NCBI GenBank assembly: GCA_001970955.1
Contig: MPUH01001115.1
Location: 1-23,700 of the forward strand
From: Stentor coeruleus
Taxonomy: Eukaryota; Ciliophora; Heterotrichea; Heterotrichida; Stentoridae
Reading direction: 5' to 3'
DNA: 23,700 nt
The notes beneath the pieces are model-generated. The model was not told where the DNA came from, did not search any database, and worked only from the letters and a program-made list of their open reading frames with translations. Shown one piece after another: positions 7,979 through 16,779 of the stretch; position 1 is the first letter of the stretch, and each line of letters starts with the position of its first letter. A program made the position numbers and the translations under genes.

Positions 7979-8650
7979 TTAGTACTTGGGTATTGGCGAG
8001 TTAACTTTTTTCTTAATAGTCGGCGGAAAGTTAAATGCATTTACACTGTGTTTTTGGGTTGGAGTCTTGCAATGCTCTCCTAATCTTGATTTGTAGTTAA
8101 TAAAATTCATCAGTGAAAGCTTTTGTTGACCTGGCTTTCCTATATCTTCTTCTTGAGAATTTGATCGATGCAAACTTGGAAACTCTTTATCAATAGCACT
8201 TCCAATTCTATTTTTATTTTTAACAGGCTCTACACTTCCTTTCTTTTCTTTGTTATCTGAAAACAGCTCAACTTCATTATAACAATTTTTTATCATATCA
8301 TTGAGTTCAATGCATTTTAGCTCTGAATTAAATAGTTTTTTTTCTAAAGTTTCAATCTTTTTAGCCATTTCAAAGTTCTGGCTTTGCAAACTTGTTAGCA
8401 TATCTGGGTCAATCATTTTTTCAAAGGTTTGGGATCCTGAAGTCAGTTTTTCAACATTTTTTGTAGGTATTGTGCTTTGCAATTGCTTGATTTTTGAATT
8501 TAGTTCATCTACTGTAGCTTCAAGCTTAAGTATTTCTGAATCTTTTGCTAAACATAGAGCAGAAAGTTCTGAAACTTTGATTTCCTATGTTATTATTACG
8601 GAATCTGCAAGCTGGGCTATGAGCTTTTCATCAAATTTATGATTAATCAT
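7979..8650 (-). CDS. Coiled-coil protein of unknown function, one 15-nt intron
   Basis: Exons 8650-8600 and 8584-7979 on the minus strand give 218 residues. The first exon encodes MINHKFDEKLIAQLADS. Without splicing a TAG stops the frame at once; removing 15 nt continues it as EIKVSELSALCLAKDSEIL. Residues about 18-60 and 85-120 show leucine/acidic heptads (LKLEATVDELNSKIKQLQ; FEMAKKIETLEKKL), so a coiled coil is likely. The rest is Ser/Lys-rich and probably disordered (HRSNSQEEDIG, TPTQKHSV), with several possible phosphorylation sites. I recognise no family. The ATG is 105 bp from the ATG of the divergent gene at 8756, suggesting a shared promoter region, which contains a TATATAA at about 8662-8670. 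Confidence 0.82.
8585..8599 (-). other. 15-nt intron in the coiled-coil gene
   Basis: Sense sequence GTAATAATAACATAG, phase 0, with an in-frame TAG as its last codon. Removal joins GAT-TCC to GAA-ATC. A is at position 10. Confidence 0.9.
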
Positions 8651-8755
8651 TTACTATAATCTCTATATAAGAAATTAGTTGAATTGGATATTGAAATATC
8701 ATGAATCATTAATTTTTTTGAAACCTAAACAAAAGAGAAATAATATCTTTATTAA

Positions 8756-10120
8756 ATGGAGATATCAAGGCTAAGGGTTTCTTACCGCAGCAAAAAATTA
8801 ATATCCCCTTCAAATCTAAAGATCAAAAAAGTATCTTCAAGTATTTCAAACACCAAAGCAGAATCTTCCAAACGTATTAAATTCTCATTCCCTTCAACTA
8901 CACAAAGTCCAACAAGTCGAAATTTTAATTCAACTTATTTATCTATAACCAATAACGATTTGTTTCATAAGCCAATTTTTGATAAATTCAAGGTTAATTC
9001 AAGCTTAGACAAAGGGATTCACAATAACCCAAGTTTCTTCGACACTCCAATGAATTCAAAACAAGGTAAAGTTAAGCATTCAAGGTCGATAGTAAAAATG
9101 AATAAAGACATGCGAATTTATATGCCAAATGAAGTTAATGAACAAATACGTAAACGTTCTGCATCTAGAGCTACAAACATTGTAGTAGCTCGCACTGCAA
9201 AAAATATTCTTGTAAGAATGAAAAAAGAAACTATGGAATTTAAGCTTGAAGAAAAATTTAGGAGGTTTTTCTTTAGACATAAACACCCTGTATTTTCTAT
9301 TAAGGAAGTTTCAAAAATGTACAAAGCTTGGAGTTTTGTTATATTAGGCTGCAGTATATCTTTTATTATAAAAAATTCCATAGAAAAAAAGAAATACCGT
9401 AAATATCGAATTAAATATTTGCTAAGGCATTTTTCTTTACTTTTATTGTTTATAGGGAAAATGTTACTCAAACTTCAAGTAATAAAAAAACGTCTTGCTA
9501 TGAAGGTATTTAAAAAATAGAAAATTAGGTCGATTGTGAAATATTGCTATTTATGGCTGATTAAAAGGAAAAAAAATCATAAGAAGATTTTATCAACATT
9601 TCTTGATATAACATTGAACAGAAATTGCTTTAAATATATTGTTTTATTATGGAAATCAAAAGTAACTTTTAGATAGATTGTTTTTATTCAGAAAAATATT
9701 AAAGAAGCATTACGTAATAGAAAAATAATGTATAGGAAATTGTTAGAAATGTGGAGAGATGAAGAATATCATATGGCAAATTCATCTTTTAGTAAAAAAA
9801 AAACAATTAGAGATTCGATTATGGAAATTGATGCCTTACAGAATTTTTCTTTCTTATCAAAAGATAAGCGTTTGAGTTATATTAAAAGAAGAATAAAAGA
9901 CATTATTAAAAGCTATTCATTGAAAATAAAAAACTACAAAGCAAGTTTGAAAATGATGAGTAATGATTTGATAAATTTGTCTTGGTATAATAGTGCTTTA
10001 GTGAAATGGAGAAAGTTGAAACCTGAGAAGCCAAATATTATTGAATTGTTTACTACGAATGTGTTTAAAGAACTTATAAATCAAGCTTTGGATGATAAGA
10101 AAAATAACACATCAAAATAA
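8756..10120 (+). CDS. Basic protein with IQ-like and Trp-containing helical region, two 15-nt introns
   Basis: Three exons (8756-9505, 9521-9661, 9677-10120) give 444 residues. The stops that end the first two open stretches are the last codons of 15-nt introns. The N-terminal 110 residues are Ser/Lys/Asn-rich and likely disordered. From about 160 on the protein is very basic and helical, with repeated aromatic-basic units (FRRFFFRHKHPVF, WLIKRKKNHKK, IVLLWKSK, MYRKLLEMWRDEE, ALVKWRKLKPEKP). FIQKNIKEALRNRK (about 300-313) resembles a calmodulin-binding IQ motif but lacks the exact spacing. A hydrophobic patch (FVILGCSISFII, about 193-204) is short for a membrane helix. This style is common in ciliate cytoskeletal or basal-body proteins, but no family is recognised. 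It is 88 bp upstream of the next gene on the same strand. Confidence 0.8.
9506..9520 (+). other. 15-nt intron (first) in the basic IQ-like protein gene
   Basis: GTATTTAAAAAATAG, phase 0, with TAG in frame at its 3' end. The frame continues as KIRSIVKYCYLW after removal. A is at position 10. Confidence 0.88.
9662..9676 (+). other. 15-nt intron (second) in the basic IQ-like protein gene
   Basis: GTAACTTTTAGATAG, phase 0, with TAG in frame at its 3' end. Removal joins WKSK to IVFIQKN. A is at position 10. Confidence 0.88.
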
Positions 10121-10208
10121 TTAACGAGTTACTATCTATTCGAAATTCTAAAATTAATTTTCTCTCATAAGTAAATTTTCTCATATATTCTTATTATTTT
10201 TTCAAGTC

Positions 10209-11723
10209 ATGGATTCGAATACAGAAAAACGTCGAGAATATGCGACCAAATTATTAGAAGAGCTTCTCACAAGCCACTTTGAAGAAACTCAAAATATTTG
10301 TAATGAACTTAATATGAAACTAGATGATCTTTCTCAAGCATCGCCAGACAGTTTTATGGGTAAAGGTGTAACATCAGATATGAAACAAGTGCGATTCAAC
10401 CACTTTGAAGAAAGAAGAATAGCTAAAATCTTCAAAATTGCATCAGAAGTTTCAAAAACCCAAGAAAGTAATTTCGAAAAATCATCTCAAAACTTAAAGT
10501 CAATCTTAAGTAATGTTCCTAAAGCTAAAAGCTGTAGGGGTAGTTCAGCTCATTCTATAAGAACTGAAAGTCATTCTTTATTTACAAGACCTCAAGATAT
10601 GATTTCTCATGGACTTCAAAAAGAAAAAGACAAGTTTAATCATAGCGTAAAAACACTTGAAAGAATATCTTTTCTAAGAGAAGAAGCAAAAATTCAGGCA
10701 GAAGCTAAACTCAAGCACTTTGAGATTCAAAATAAGGTCATAATGCACAATCGCTATAAAAAATCTCAGGAATTCCAAAAAACAGTGATGAATAATATTG
10801 AACATAGGAAAAAAATACTAGAAAAAAAGTATCAGAATACTAAAGATATTGATAAAATCATGCTGGAATATGGGGTGAATTTAGAAAAACGTATGATGAA
10901 ACTTGATGAATGGCAAAAAGTGGAAATTAGAAAACAACTTAAGAAAAAAAGAGCAAAACTCAGACAAAGATTAGTTGAAGAAAGGAGGAAATTTGAAATC
11001 GAACAAGAAAAAACTCATTGTGAGAACATTCTTGCAGGAGAACTTATTGAAAACATTACTAAAAAAATTGACAAACGTGTTATGGAATATATTAATAACA
11101 TATCATCTAGAGTTCAAACAGCAAAAGGACATTCTGTTAAAGTTAATAATACTTTAAAGACTAGTCTAAAAATTGAGGGGATGAATTACTCAGATAGTCT
11201 TAGAAAAAATGTTAACAAATCTTTATTAAGTTCAAAGAAAGTAGCTAAAAAATTTTTGATGGCATCTGAAAGCTCAGAAAAAATGAAGAAAACTATGAAT
11301 GAAAGTTTTCAGAAACATAAAAGAAATATTAGTGAGGTTAGTAGTGAAGAAATGAAAAGACTAGAGAAAATTACAGCAAGAAGTAGAGAAAAAGAGAAAC
11401 TTTGTGATAGGATACAAAAAGATATAAACAGAAAATTTGAAGAGAAAAAACAACAAAATTATACCAGACTAGAAAGGCATTTTCAGGCTTATATTGAAAA
11501 ACAGAGAGATGAGGTAAGCTGTAAATAGATATTGAAAAAACAAAAAGTATTAGAAAAACATAAGAGACTTTCATCTATAGCTGATGAGTTGAGTATTTAT
11601 AAAATGGAAGTTGCTTCTAATAAAAGAAAAAGCAACCTTGAAATTCAGAGGATAAGGTCGTCAAGGGGTTCTGTAGGAAGATATTCGTTTATTACCCCAA
11701 GAAAATTTGATAGGACTTTTTAA
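10209..11723 (+). CDS. Long coiled-coil, Lys/Glu-rich protein, one 15-nt intron
   Basis: Exons 10209-11513 and 11529-11723 give 499 residues. The intron removes a TAG that would otherwise end the protein after the EKQRDE segment; the second exon then adds 64 residues (ILKKQKVLEKHKRLSSIADE and a Ser/Arg tail). Residues about 140-280 are a near-continuous charged helix (EEAKIQAEAKLKHFEIQNK, KKKRAKLRQRLVEERRKFEI), and another helix covers about 340-460. The pattern is that of a structural coiled-coil or microtubule-associated protein. The short SRGSVGRYSFITPRKFDRTF tail is basic. No known domain is recognised and no membrane segment is present. It follows the basic IQ-like gene by 88 bp on the same strand, so the two may be independently transcribed neighbours. 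Confidence 0.85.
11514..11528 (+). other. 15-nt intron in the long coiled-coil gene
   Basis: GTAAGCTGTAAATAG, phase 0, with TAG in frame at its 3' end. Removal joins QRDE to ILKKQKV. A is at position 10. Confidence 0.92.
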
Positions 11724-12549
11724 ACTTTAAGAACAGACTATTTAATCTATTTTTATCTTTAACTTAAAAATTTTAACCCTAAAGATCTAATATAAAACAG
11801 TAGCAAACTCATTGTATAAATTATAATACTCTATAGCTCTTTACTAAAGTTTAAGATTCAAATGATATATGTGATACTTGAAATCCTAAAATATTATAAA
11901 CTAGATATGAATAAGCATATTATAAGTTTTTTTATTTATTAAAACCCTAAACTAATATACAAAATAAATACAAAGTTTCATATAACAAAATAAGACTATA
12001 TTAATTACAGATATCGATTGAAAGATTATATATTATATTAGGATGCTTATAAATCATATCATAAGTAAACAAAAAATTCTGACATATTTAATAATTATTT
12101 CTTTTTAATAGACTATATATTAGTTATCTAATTACGTGGCTGAATTACTTTTTATTTTATATCATTCAATTGCTTTATACAAAAATCAGTTCTTTAAGTG
12201 CAATNTATATCATTCAATTGCTTTATACAAAAATCAGTTCTTTAAGTGCAATCAAATGATTTTTTTTAATTTATATATGTATATGTTAAAAATTAAAACT
12301 TCTTCTAAAACTTATAATAACTAATGCTTTTAATTAGAAAATACTTAATGTTTCAAATAAAAAAACTTAATACTAGAATTAAAATCACTCAAAAATATTC
12401 AAAAAAAAAGTTAAATTTCTGTATATAAAACTTAACAATTATATCTGATTTTATAAATCCATTTTTTCTTATAGAAAATCTATACAATAATTCTTTAATC
12501 CATTCTTTCTACAGTAAGCCTTATCATAATCTTATTTTTAAACTAGTTT
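11724..12549. other. AT-rich intergenic DNA, no gene seen
   Basis: This lies between the 3' ends of two converging genes. No reading frame here shows protein-like composition. The only longer frame crosses the N at 12205 and is created by the assembly join. Confidence 0.65.
12158..12252. repeat. Assembly join: 47-bp identical copies on both sides of a single N
   Basis: Positions 12158-12204 and 12206-12252 are identical and separated by N at 12205, the same structure as at 5899. Treat it as one copy. Confidence 0.9.
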
Positions 12550-13116
12550 TTAGAAAATCTTACAGCAGCATACATTATCTACTTTTTCAACATGGCTTCC
12601 TTCAACACTACACTCCATAATCGCTAGTGGGAGTCTTTTCTTAAGAATTTCTGTATGGTTTCTCTTAATCATAGCTTTTTCTTCAGTAACCTCTTGTTGA
12701 AGTGTATTTAATTGTTCTAAAAGCTTAAATAAAGTCTCTTGTTGCGATTTAACATAGGATAAATATTCAGAGCTAAGTATGCATTTAGATGCAAGAGACT
12801 TTTTCTCATTTGATGATGGTTTTTGTAGTGATTTCAGAGTTTTATTGTTAGATTGTCTTAGAAGGCTTGATGATTTTGTAAGAAACATGTTGAATTTAAG
12901 TCTTACTTGCTGGTTTATTGTTTGATTTTTCTGGATGATTTTTTGAATTTCCTCATATGATGGTGTTATTGATGACTCTTCAGTTTTGCTTATGTTTGGG
13001 AGTTCTTGTAGTTCTGGTATGTTCAAAGCAAGAACTTCATTGTTTAGCTTTACAGTAGGGCCGGATCCGCTTGAGCTTTCCTCTTTAAAAGAGACATTTT
13101 GGTTTGTGGCTTCCAT
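12550..13116 (-). CDS. Small coiled-coil protein with Cys-rich CaaX-like C-terminus
   Basis: The ATG at 13116 (MEATNQNVSFKEESSSGSGP) gives 188 residues. An upstream in-frame ATG at 13197 adds 27 Ile/Tyr/Lys-rich residues that look like translated AT-rich intergenic DNA, so I choose the later start. The N-terminal half is Ser/Glu-rich. Helical segments lie at about 55-80 (YEEIQKIIQKNQTINQQVRL) and 125-170 (SYVKSQQETLFKLLEQLNTL). The protein ends in VCCCKIF: the last four residues, CKIF, fit a CaaX prenylation box, with two more Cys next to it that could be palmitoylated. This predicts a membrane-tethered cytosolic coiled-coil protein. I do not recognise a family. A second unrelated-looking small coiled-coil protein with a CaaX end lies at 20326. 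Neighbour ENY2 is on the same strand, 600 bp upstream. Confidence 0.75.
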   Translation of the reverse strand: MEATNQNVSFKEESSSGSGPTVKLNNEVLALNIPELQELPNISKTEESSITPSYEEIQKIIQKNQTINQQVRLKFNMFLTKSSSLLRQSNNKTLKSLQKPSSNEKKSLASKCILSSEYLSYVKSQQETLFKLLEQLNTLQQEVTEEKAMIKRNHTEILKKRLPLAIMECSVEGSHVEKVDNVCCCKIF

Positions 13117-13724
13117 TAATTGTATTTTTAAATTAATTACTATATATTTTAAAGTCTTCTTAATAATTGATATAAAATTATATACATATGGAATCAATAG
13201 AAATTTGATATTAGTTTTAATTACAAAAAACTTAATTTAAAATGTTTTTACCTTAGTTATAGGGTGAATTAAAGAATATAAAATTATCCTGAATATAAGG
13301 AATATTTGTATTTATTATATGATCTGCGGCAAATTTTATTTTATTATATTTGTTGATAAAGATTCAGAATTATTCAATTATATTTATCGCAAGCTACTTT
13401 CTTTGAAAATTTTATAAAGATTACTTATTACGATAATCATATAAAAACTATATTAAACTAAACAAAAGTTATATTCTTGCAAATAGCTGGGAAAAAGTAA
13501 ATTTTATGCAATTTTTTGCTTTTGTTTGGTCAAATTGTACTGAGAAATGCAAAGTTTAGGATAGTGAATTAATTTTTACTTTCGAAAAAAAAAATTGTTT
13601 AATAGTGTTTTTTTGTAAATTGGCAGAATGAATAGACAAAGATTATTTAAAGCTTCACTTTGAAAAATGTATAAATAATATTTCCTACCAAATAAGTTTC
13701 TAAAAATTTAAAAGATTTCCATCT
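13117..13724. other. AT-rich intergenic DNA, no gene seen
   Basis: This separates the ENY2 stop from the start of the CaaX coiled-coil gene, both on the minus strand. I see no protein remnant, RNA gene or clear skew here. Confidence 0.6.
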
Positions 13725-14027
13725 CTAGCCTTCTTTCGATTCTTCAATAAAGTTCTTTATTTTCTGTAGTAATTGTTCTTTAAGTATATCAGGTATTCTA
13801 TTCCTTGCAAACGGCCTTATTTCCTCAACAAGTTTATCATTACTAGTTTCATGTAAAGCTCTATTTTGTATAATTTCCTTACAATATTTCGTAACTGCAT
13901 CATGCCATCCTTCACTTCTTAACTCTTCTCTCAAAGCTTCTTTTAACCTTTGTTTCTCCCCACTCTCTGTCAGCCTCTTCTCAATATCAGCTTTTCTCTG
14001 AGCTAAATTCATATCCTGCTGGATCAT
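13725..14027 (-). CDS. ENY2: ENY2/Sus1, SAGA and TREX-2 subunit
   Basis: A 100-residue protein, the normal ENY2 length, ending in TAG and with no intron. It matches the family along its length: RKADIEKRLTESGEKQRLKE (helix 1-2), LREELRSEGWHDAVTKYCKE with the conserved Gly-Trp, LVEEIRPFARNRIPDILKEQ with the conserved acidic-Ile-x-Pro and Pro-Asp, and a last helix LLQKIKNFIEE. ENY2 is an all-helical protein that wraps around partner helices. It works in the deubiquitinase module of SAGA and in TREX-2, linking H2B deubiquitination and transcription to mRNA export at nuclear pores. The start matches family starts, with a short Gln/Asp/Asn leader. Confidence 0.93.
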   Translation of the reverse strand: MIQQDMNLAQRKADIEKRLTESGEKQRLKEALREELRSEGWHDAVTKYCKEIIQNRALHETSNDKLVEEIRPFARNRIPDILKEQLLQKIKNFIEESKEG

Positions 14028-14106
14028 CTTTATATTATAACATTATCTTTAGCATATTTTTATCATAAAAACTTTAACTATTAAATATATTCTATGATTT
14101 TATTAC

Positions 14107-14830
14107 TTAGTTTTCTTCTAATTTTACATTATTCGCTTTATCCGTTTTCTTGGATTCTTGACTCTTTTTAAGATCCTCACTAACTATCTTCCTCTTAATC
14201 ACCTTCATTACTCTCTTTTTCACTTTTTTCATCTTGATCATCTCAATTCTCTTGAGTAACAGTATCCTGAACTTTTTACCAATTAAGCTCATCAGCTACT
14301 TCTTCTATAATTTGATTTTTAATAGTCACTTCTAAGTTCTTAATATATTTTTTCCTATTCCTTTTCAAAATCCTAAAGTTTCATTGACTGAAGTTTTTAC
14401 TAGTATTTTTTCACTATCATTACCTTCTGAACCACAATAATGATCTTGCATTATCCTTATAAGAGCTTGAGAATAAGATGCAACTAATAAATCTTATGCA
14501 GAAATAATATTTCCTTTTATACTATAACCTTCTAATACAGAGACTATTTTCCTTTTACAAGAAGTATTGGCGATTTTTATAATCTTTTTTGTAACCCATC
14601 TAAAATTATCTTCATCTAAATTAGCAAAAAATGATTGATATTGTCGAATCATAAGTATCAAAGCCAGATGATATGAAAGGAGGTCTGGAGAAAATTTAAT
14701 AAGTCTTGGAAACGCTTTTTCCTTATATTCTAAGAAAATCTTATTTTATCTAAATGATAATGAATCGTATATTTGCTTAGAGGAATATTAAGGACTATTT
14801 CTCATTTCCCTAAATATTTCATATTAAAAT
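14107..14830 (-). pseudogene. Decayed histone deacetylase (C-terminal half of the catalytic domain)
   Basis: On the minus strand, ordered pieces of an HDAC C-terminal catalytic region appear in shifting frames: NIPLSK (near 14785), LEYKEKAFPRLIKFSPDLL (14730-14670), SSGFDTYDS in another frame (metal-binding Asp of the SAGFDAH motif), ANLDEDNFRWVTKKIIKIAN (from about 14622), then KRKIVSVLEGYSIKGNIISA, a TAA, and DLLVASYSQALIRIMQD. The VLEGGY loop has lost one Gly. HDACs remove acetyl groups from histone lysines using a zinc held by Asp/His/Asp. At least two frame changes and several stops lie inside, and the N-terminal half with the His-His active site is absent. From 14350 to 14107 an acidic then lysine-rich tail with further stops could be the old C-terminus. 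GT-AG 15-mers do not rescue the stops. The motif order makes the identity fairly secure. Confidence 0.72.
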
Positions 14831-14949
14831 TCTGTTCTTCTCTATATAACCTTATATATTCAATATGAACATAAGTGAAGATTTAGCCTATTCAGCTTGA
14901 AGAATTAGATCCTGATGTTGATTATACTATTATTATATAAAGTTAAATA

Positions 14950-15360
14950 AATCTCATAGTGTGGATTTTAAGTTGGCAAATTAATTGAAAGTTTTTACTG
15001 AGTTTGAAGCTTTTTTTACTCCTTAGAGTAGTTCTTGTTTTAATTTTATGCCTACTAAAGGTGTTCTTGAGCCTTTTGGTAAAGAAGTAACAATATTTGT
15101 TGTAACATTTTCACCTAATGAATATGAGACTGCGAAGATTAGCAAGTTGATTATACAGACTGAGGATATAAGATGGATTTATACTATTAAAGGGGTGCAC
15201 CTACATCAGCTTCTTAAATTCAAAGAGGAAAATTAGATAATAGGCTTTATAGACAAATAACTGGGTCGAAGAAGAATTTTATTAGAAATAATATAAAGCA
15301 ATTATTCCCAAAAGAGGTCAAGAATGGAAGATAGTATTCAGAAAAAGGAATAGTTTAGTG
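14950..15360 (+). pseudogene. CFAP47: Decayed C-terminal fragment of CFAP47
   Basis: The plus-strand frame reads SVDFKLAN-stop-LKVFTEFEAFFTP-stop-SSSCFNF, then MPTKGVLEPFGKEVTIFVV, TFSPNEYETAKISKLIIQTE and DIRWIYTIKGVH to a TAG at 15234-15236. A frame change then gives KLDNRLYRQITGSKKNFIRN. This is the pattern of the last Ig-like/ASH-type beta domain of the ciliary central-apparatus protein CFAP47 (TKGxLEPxG, FxPxEYGK, KLIIQTxxxxWxYxxKG) followed by its C-terminal xDNxL...KNFIxxNI tail. Two in-frame stops (TAA near 14976, TAG near 15020) and one frameshift break it, and the large N-terminal part is missing. The open stretch from 15048 could give a 62-residue peptide, but its context argues for a relic. 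Confidence 0.7.
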
Positions 15361-15440
15361 ATTTAAGTTTTTGTTATGATTTTATGGAATTTTTATAAGG
15401 GTTTGTAGTGTTAAATATAAAAGAATTTAGTTACTTGAAA

Positions 15441-16283
15441 ATGGGTAAGCAGGAGATACTATATTACTCAAATTCAACTATATATTCTTATTGTGTCTGG
15501 GCACTTATAATTTGCTATACATTAGATTGTTTATTTGCTTGCATACAGTTATTGAAACCCTTATACTCATTATATAAAAAGCGAGTTGTTTTGATTTTGT
15601 TTCTAGTCAGCCTATCTTGTATCATCCGCATAGTAACACTTGTCACTGTTGAAGAAGTTCAATTATATCAACTTTATTTATTACTTTGCACTCATTGTAT
15701 ATGTTATCAATGTATTCTTTGGACTTTAAGCTCTATAATATTTGACCTCTCAGTTACTTTAAATCATCAACTTGACCATTTTGTAAAACTCAAACTAAAA
15801 AAAATCGGCAAATTTATTGCATTTGCTACAATTATTCTTTACACTATCTTTATGATAATATTTTCAATAAGCACAGATCTTGAAGATCTTTTTATAGTCG
15901 ATATAGTATTTTGGTTTGTGTCTTTTTGTATTTTTTCATCGATAACTTATTATCTTTATTTTAAAATCAAACCGATTTACGTTTATGGATTGAGTTACAA
16001 TGCAAGGAAAGCAATAAAGTTCTTGTTTTTTGTCCTTTTAAGTTTTGTTATTATTGGCTTAGGTGTAAACAATGTTCTTCAAGCTTTATTCCCAAGTATT
16101 AACAATACCAATATTATGTCTTTAATGACTTTTTTTGAATTGTTTTTATGTGACATTATACCATTTAGTATTTTTCTTATAGCATTTGCTTTGAATAGAG
16201 AAGAAGAATCTCAATCGTTTTTATTGTTAGATGAAAAAGAATTGATAGAGTCAGAAAAGAAGTCTTTGGTAATTGCAAGCTAA
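15441..16283 (+). CDS. Seven-helix membrane protein, tandem copy 1
   Basis: The first ATG of the open frame, at 15441, gives 280 residues starting MGKQEILYYSNS, which aligns with MGHRWFMYYSDS of the next gene; this supports the start. Hydrophobic segments lie at about 17-38, 48-68, 79-108, 125-143, 150-174, 192-217 and 225-251, giving seven predicted helices with short loops and a C-terminal tail (NREEESQSFLLLDEKELIE). Residues shared with copy 2 include FACIQLLKPL, ILWT-SSIIFD, YYLYF and KPIYVYGLS, and K-AIKFLFF. The topology is that of GPCR-like or THH1/TOM1-type membrane proteins, but I cannot assign a family or ligand. There are no introns with stops. It follows the CFAP47 relic and lies about 500 bp upstream of its paralog on the same strand. 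Confidence 0.85.
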   Translation: MGKQEILYYSNSTIYSYCVWALIICYTLDCLFACIQLLKPLYSLYKKRVVLILFLVSLSCIIRIVTLVTVEEVQLYQLYLLLCTHCICYQCILWTLSSIIFDLSVTLNHQLDHFVKLKLKKIGKFIAFATIILYTIFMIIFSISTDLEDLFIVDIVFWFVSFCIFSSITYYLYFKIKPIYVYGLSYNARKAIKFLFFVLLSFVIIGLGVNNVLQALFPSINNTNIMSLMTFFELFLCDIIPFSIFLIAFALNREEESQSFLLLDEKELIESEKKSLVIAS

Positions 16284-16779
16284 AATAGTTTAATATATTT
16301 AGTTATATTTGGATTATAAAAAATATTATATGATAATTTTAGAAAGGTTTTTTGATGATTTGGGATAAATATAAGGCATTTATATATAGGTTGCTATTTT
16401 GTAAACTTATCTTATGTTAGATGATTTGGACTGATTATAGTTTAGGGAGGTATTTTTGATAATATGATTATCGATATATGAGTTTAATAATTTTGTTTAT
16501 AAAAACCAATTTTTAATCATTTAGAATAAATTATAGCATTTTGGGATTATAAGGTATATATTATTAACTAAATATAGCCAGATACAATGGTAAAACTTAA
16601 AATAAGAAGTTGTAATAAAATCCTCTATCCAAAACTTATAAAAAAGATGTTTAAAATTGAAAATTAATGTTTATATGTGAGATAATAAGACAGTTTTAAT
16701 AATCAGCAATTTAAGTATTTAATTATGTGATACAATATTTATTATATAATATCAAATAAGTATGATTTATAAATTTAAA
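16284..16779. other. Intergenic DNA between the membrane paralogs, no gene seen
   Basis: About 500 bases of AT-rich, G-over-C DNA. No reading frame or remnant is recognised. It must hold the 3' end of copy 1 and the promoter of copy 2. Confidence 0.6.

Noticed and set aside
9506..11528. Reassigned TAG/TAA as Gln instead of introns, since 15-nt introns keep the frame when retained
   Set aside because: Every relevant stop in the intact genes lies inside a 15-mer that begins GT and ends AG with A at position 10, and two of the introns are in phase 2. Codon reassignment would not place GT at a fixed distance upstream.
12136..12324. Reading frame crossing the N at 12205
   Set aside because: Created by the duplicated overlap; its protein repeats the same residues twice and includes an unknown base.
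14107..14292. Lys-rich 61-codon frame as a separate basic protein
   Set aside because: A neighbouring frame gives an acidic tail continuous with the HDAC relic, and both are broken by stops; more likely decayed tail than a gene.
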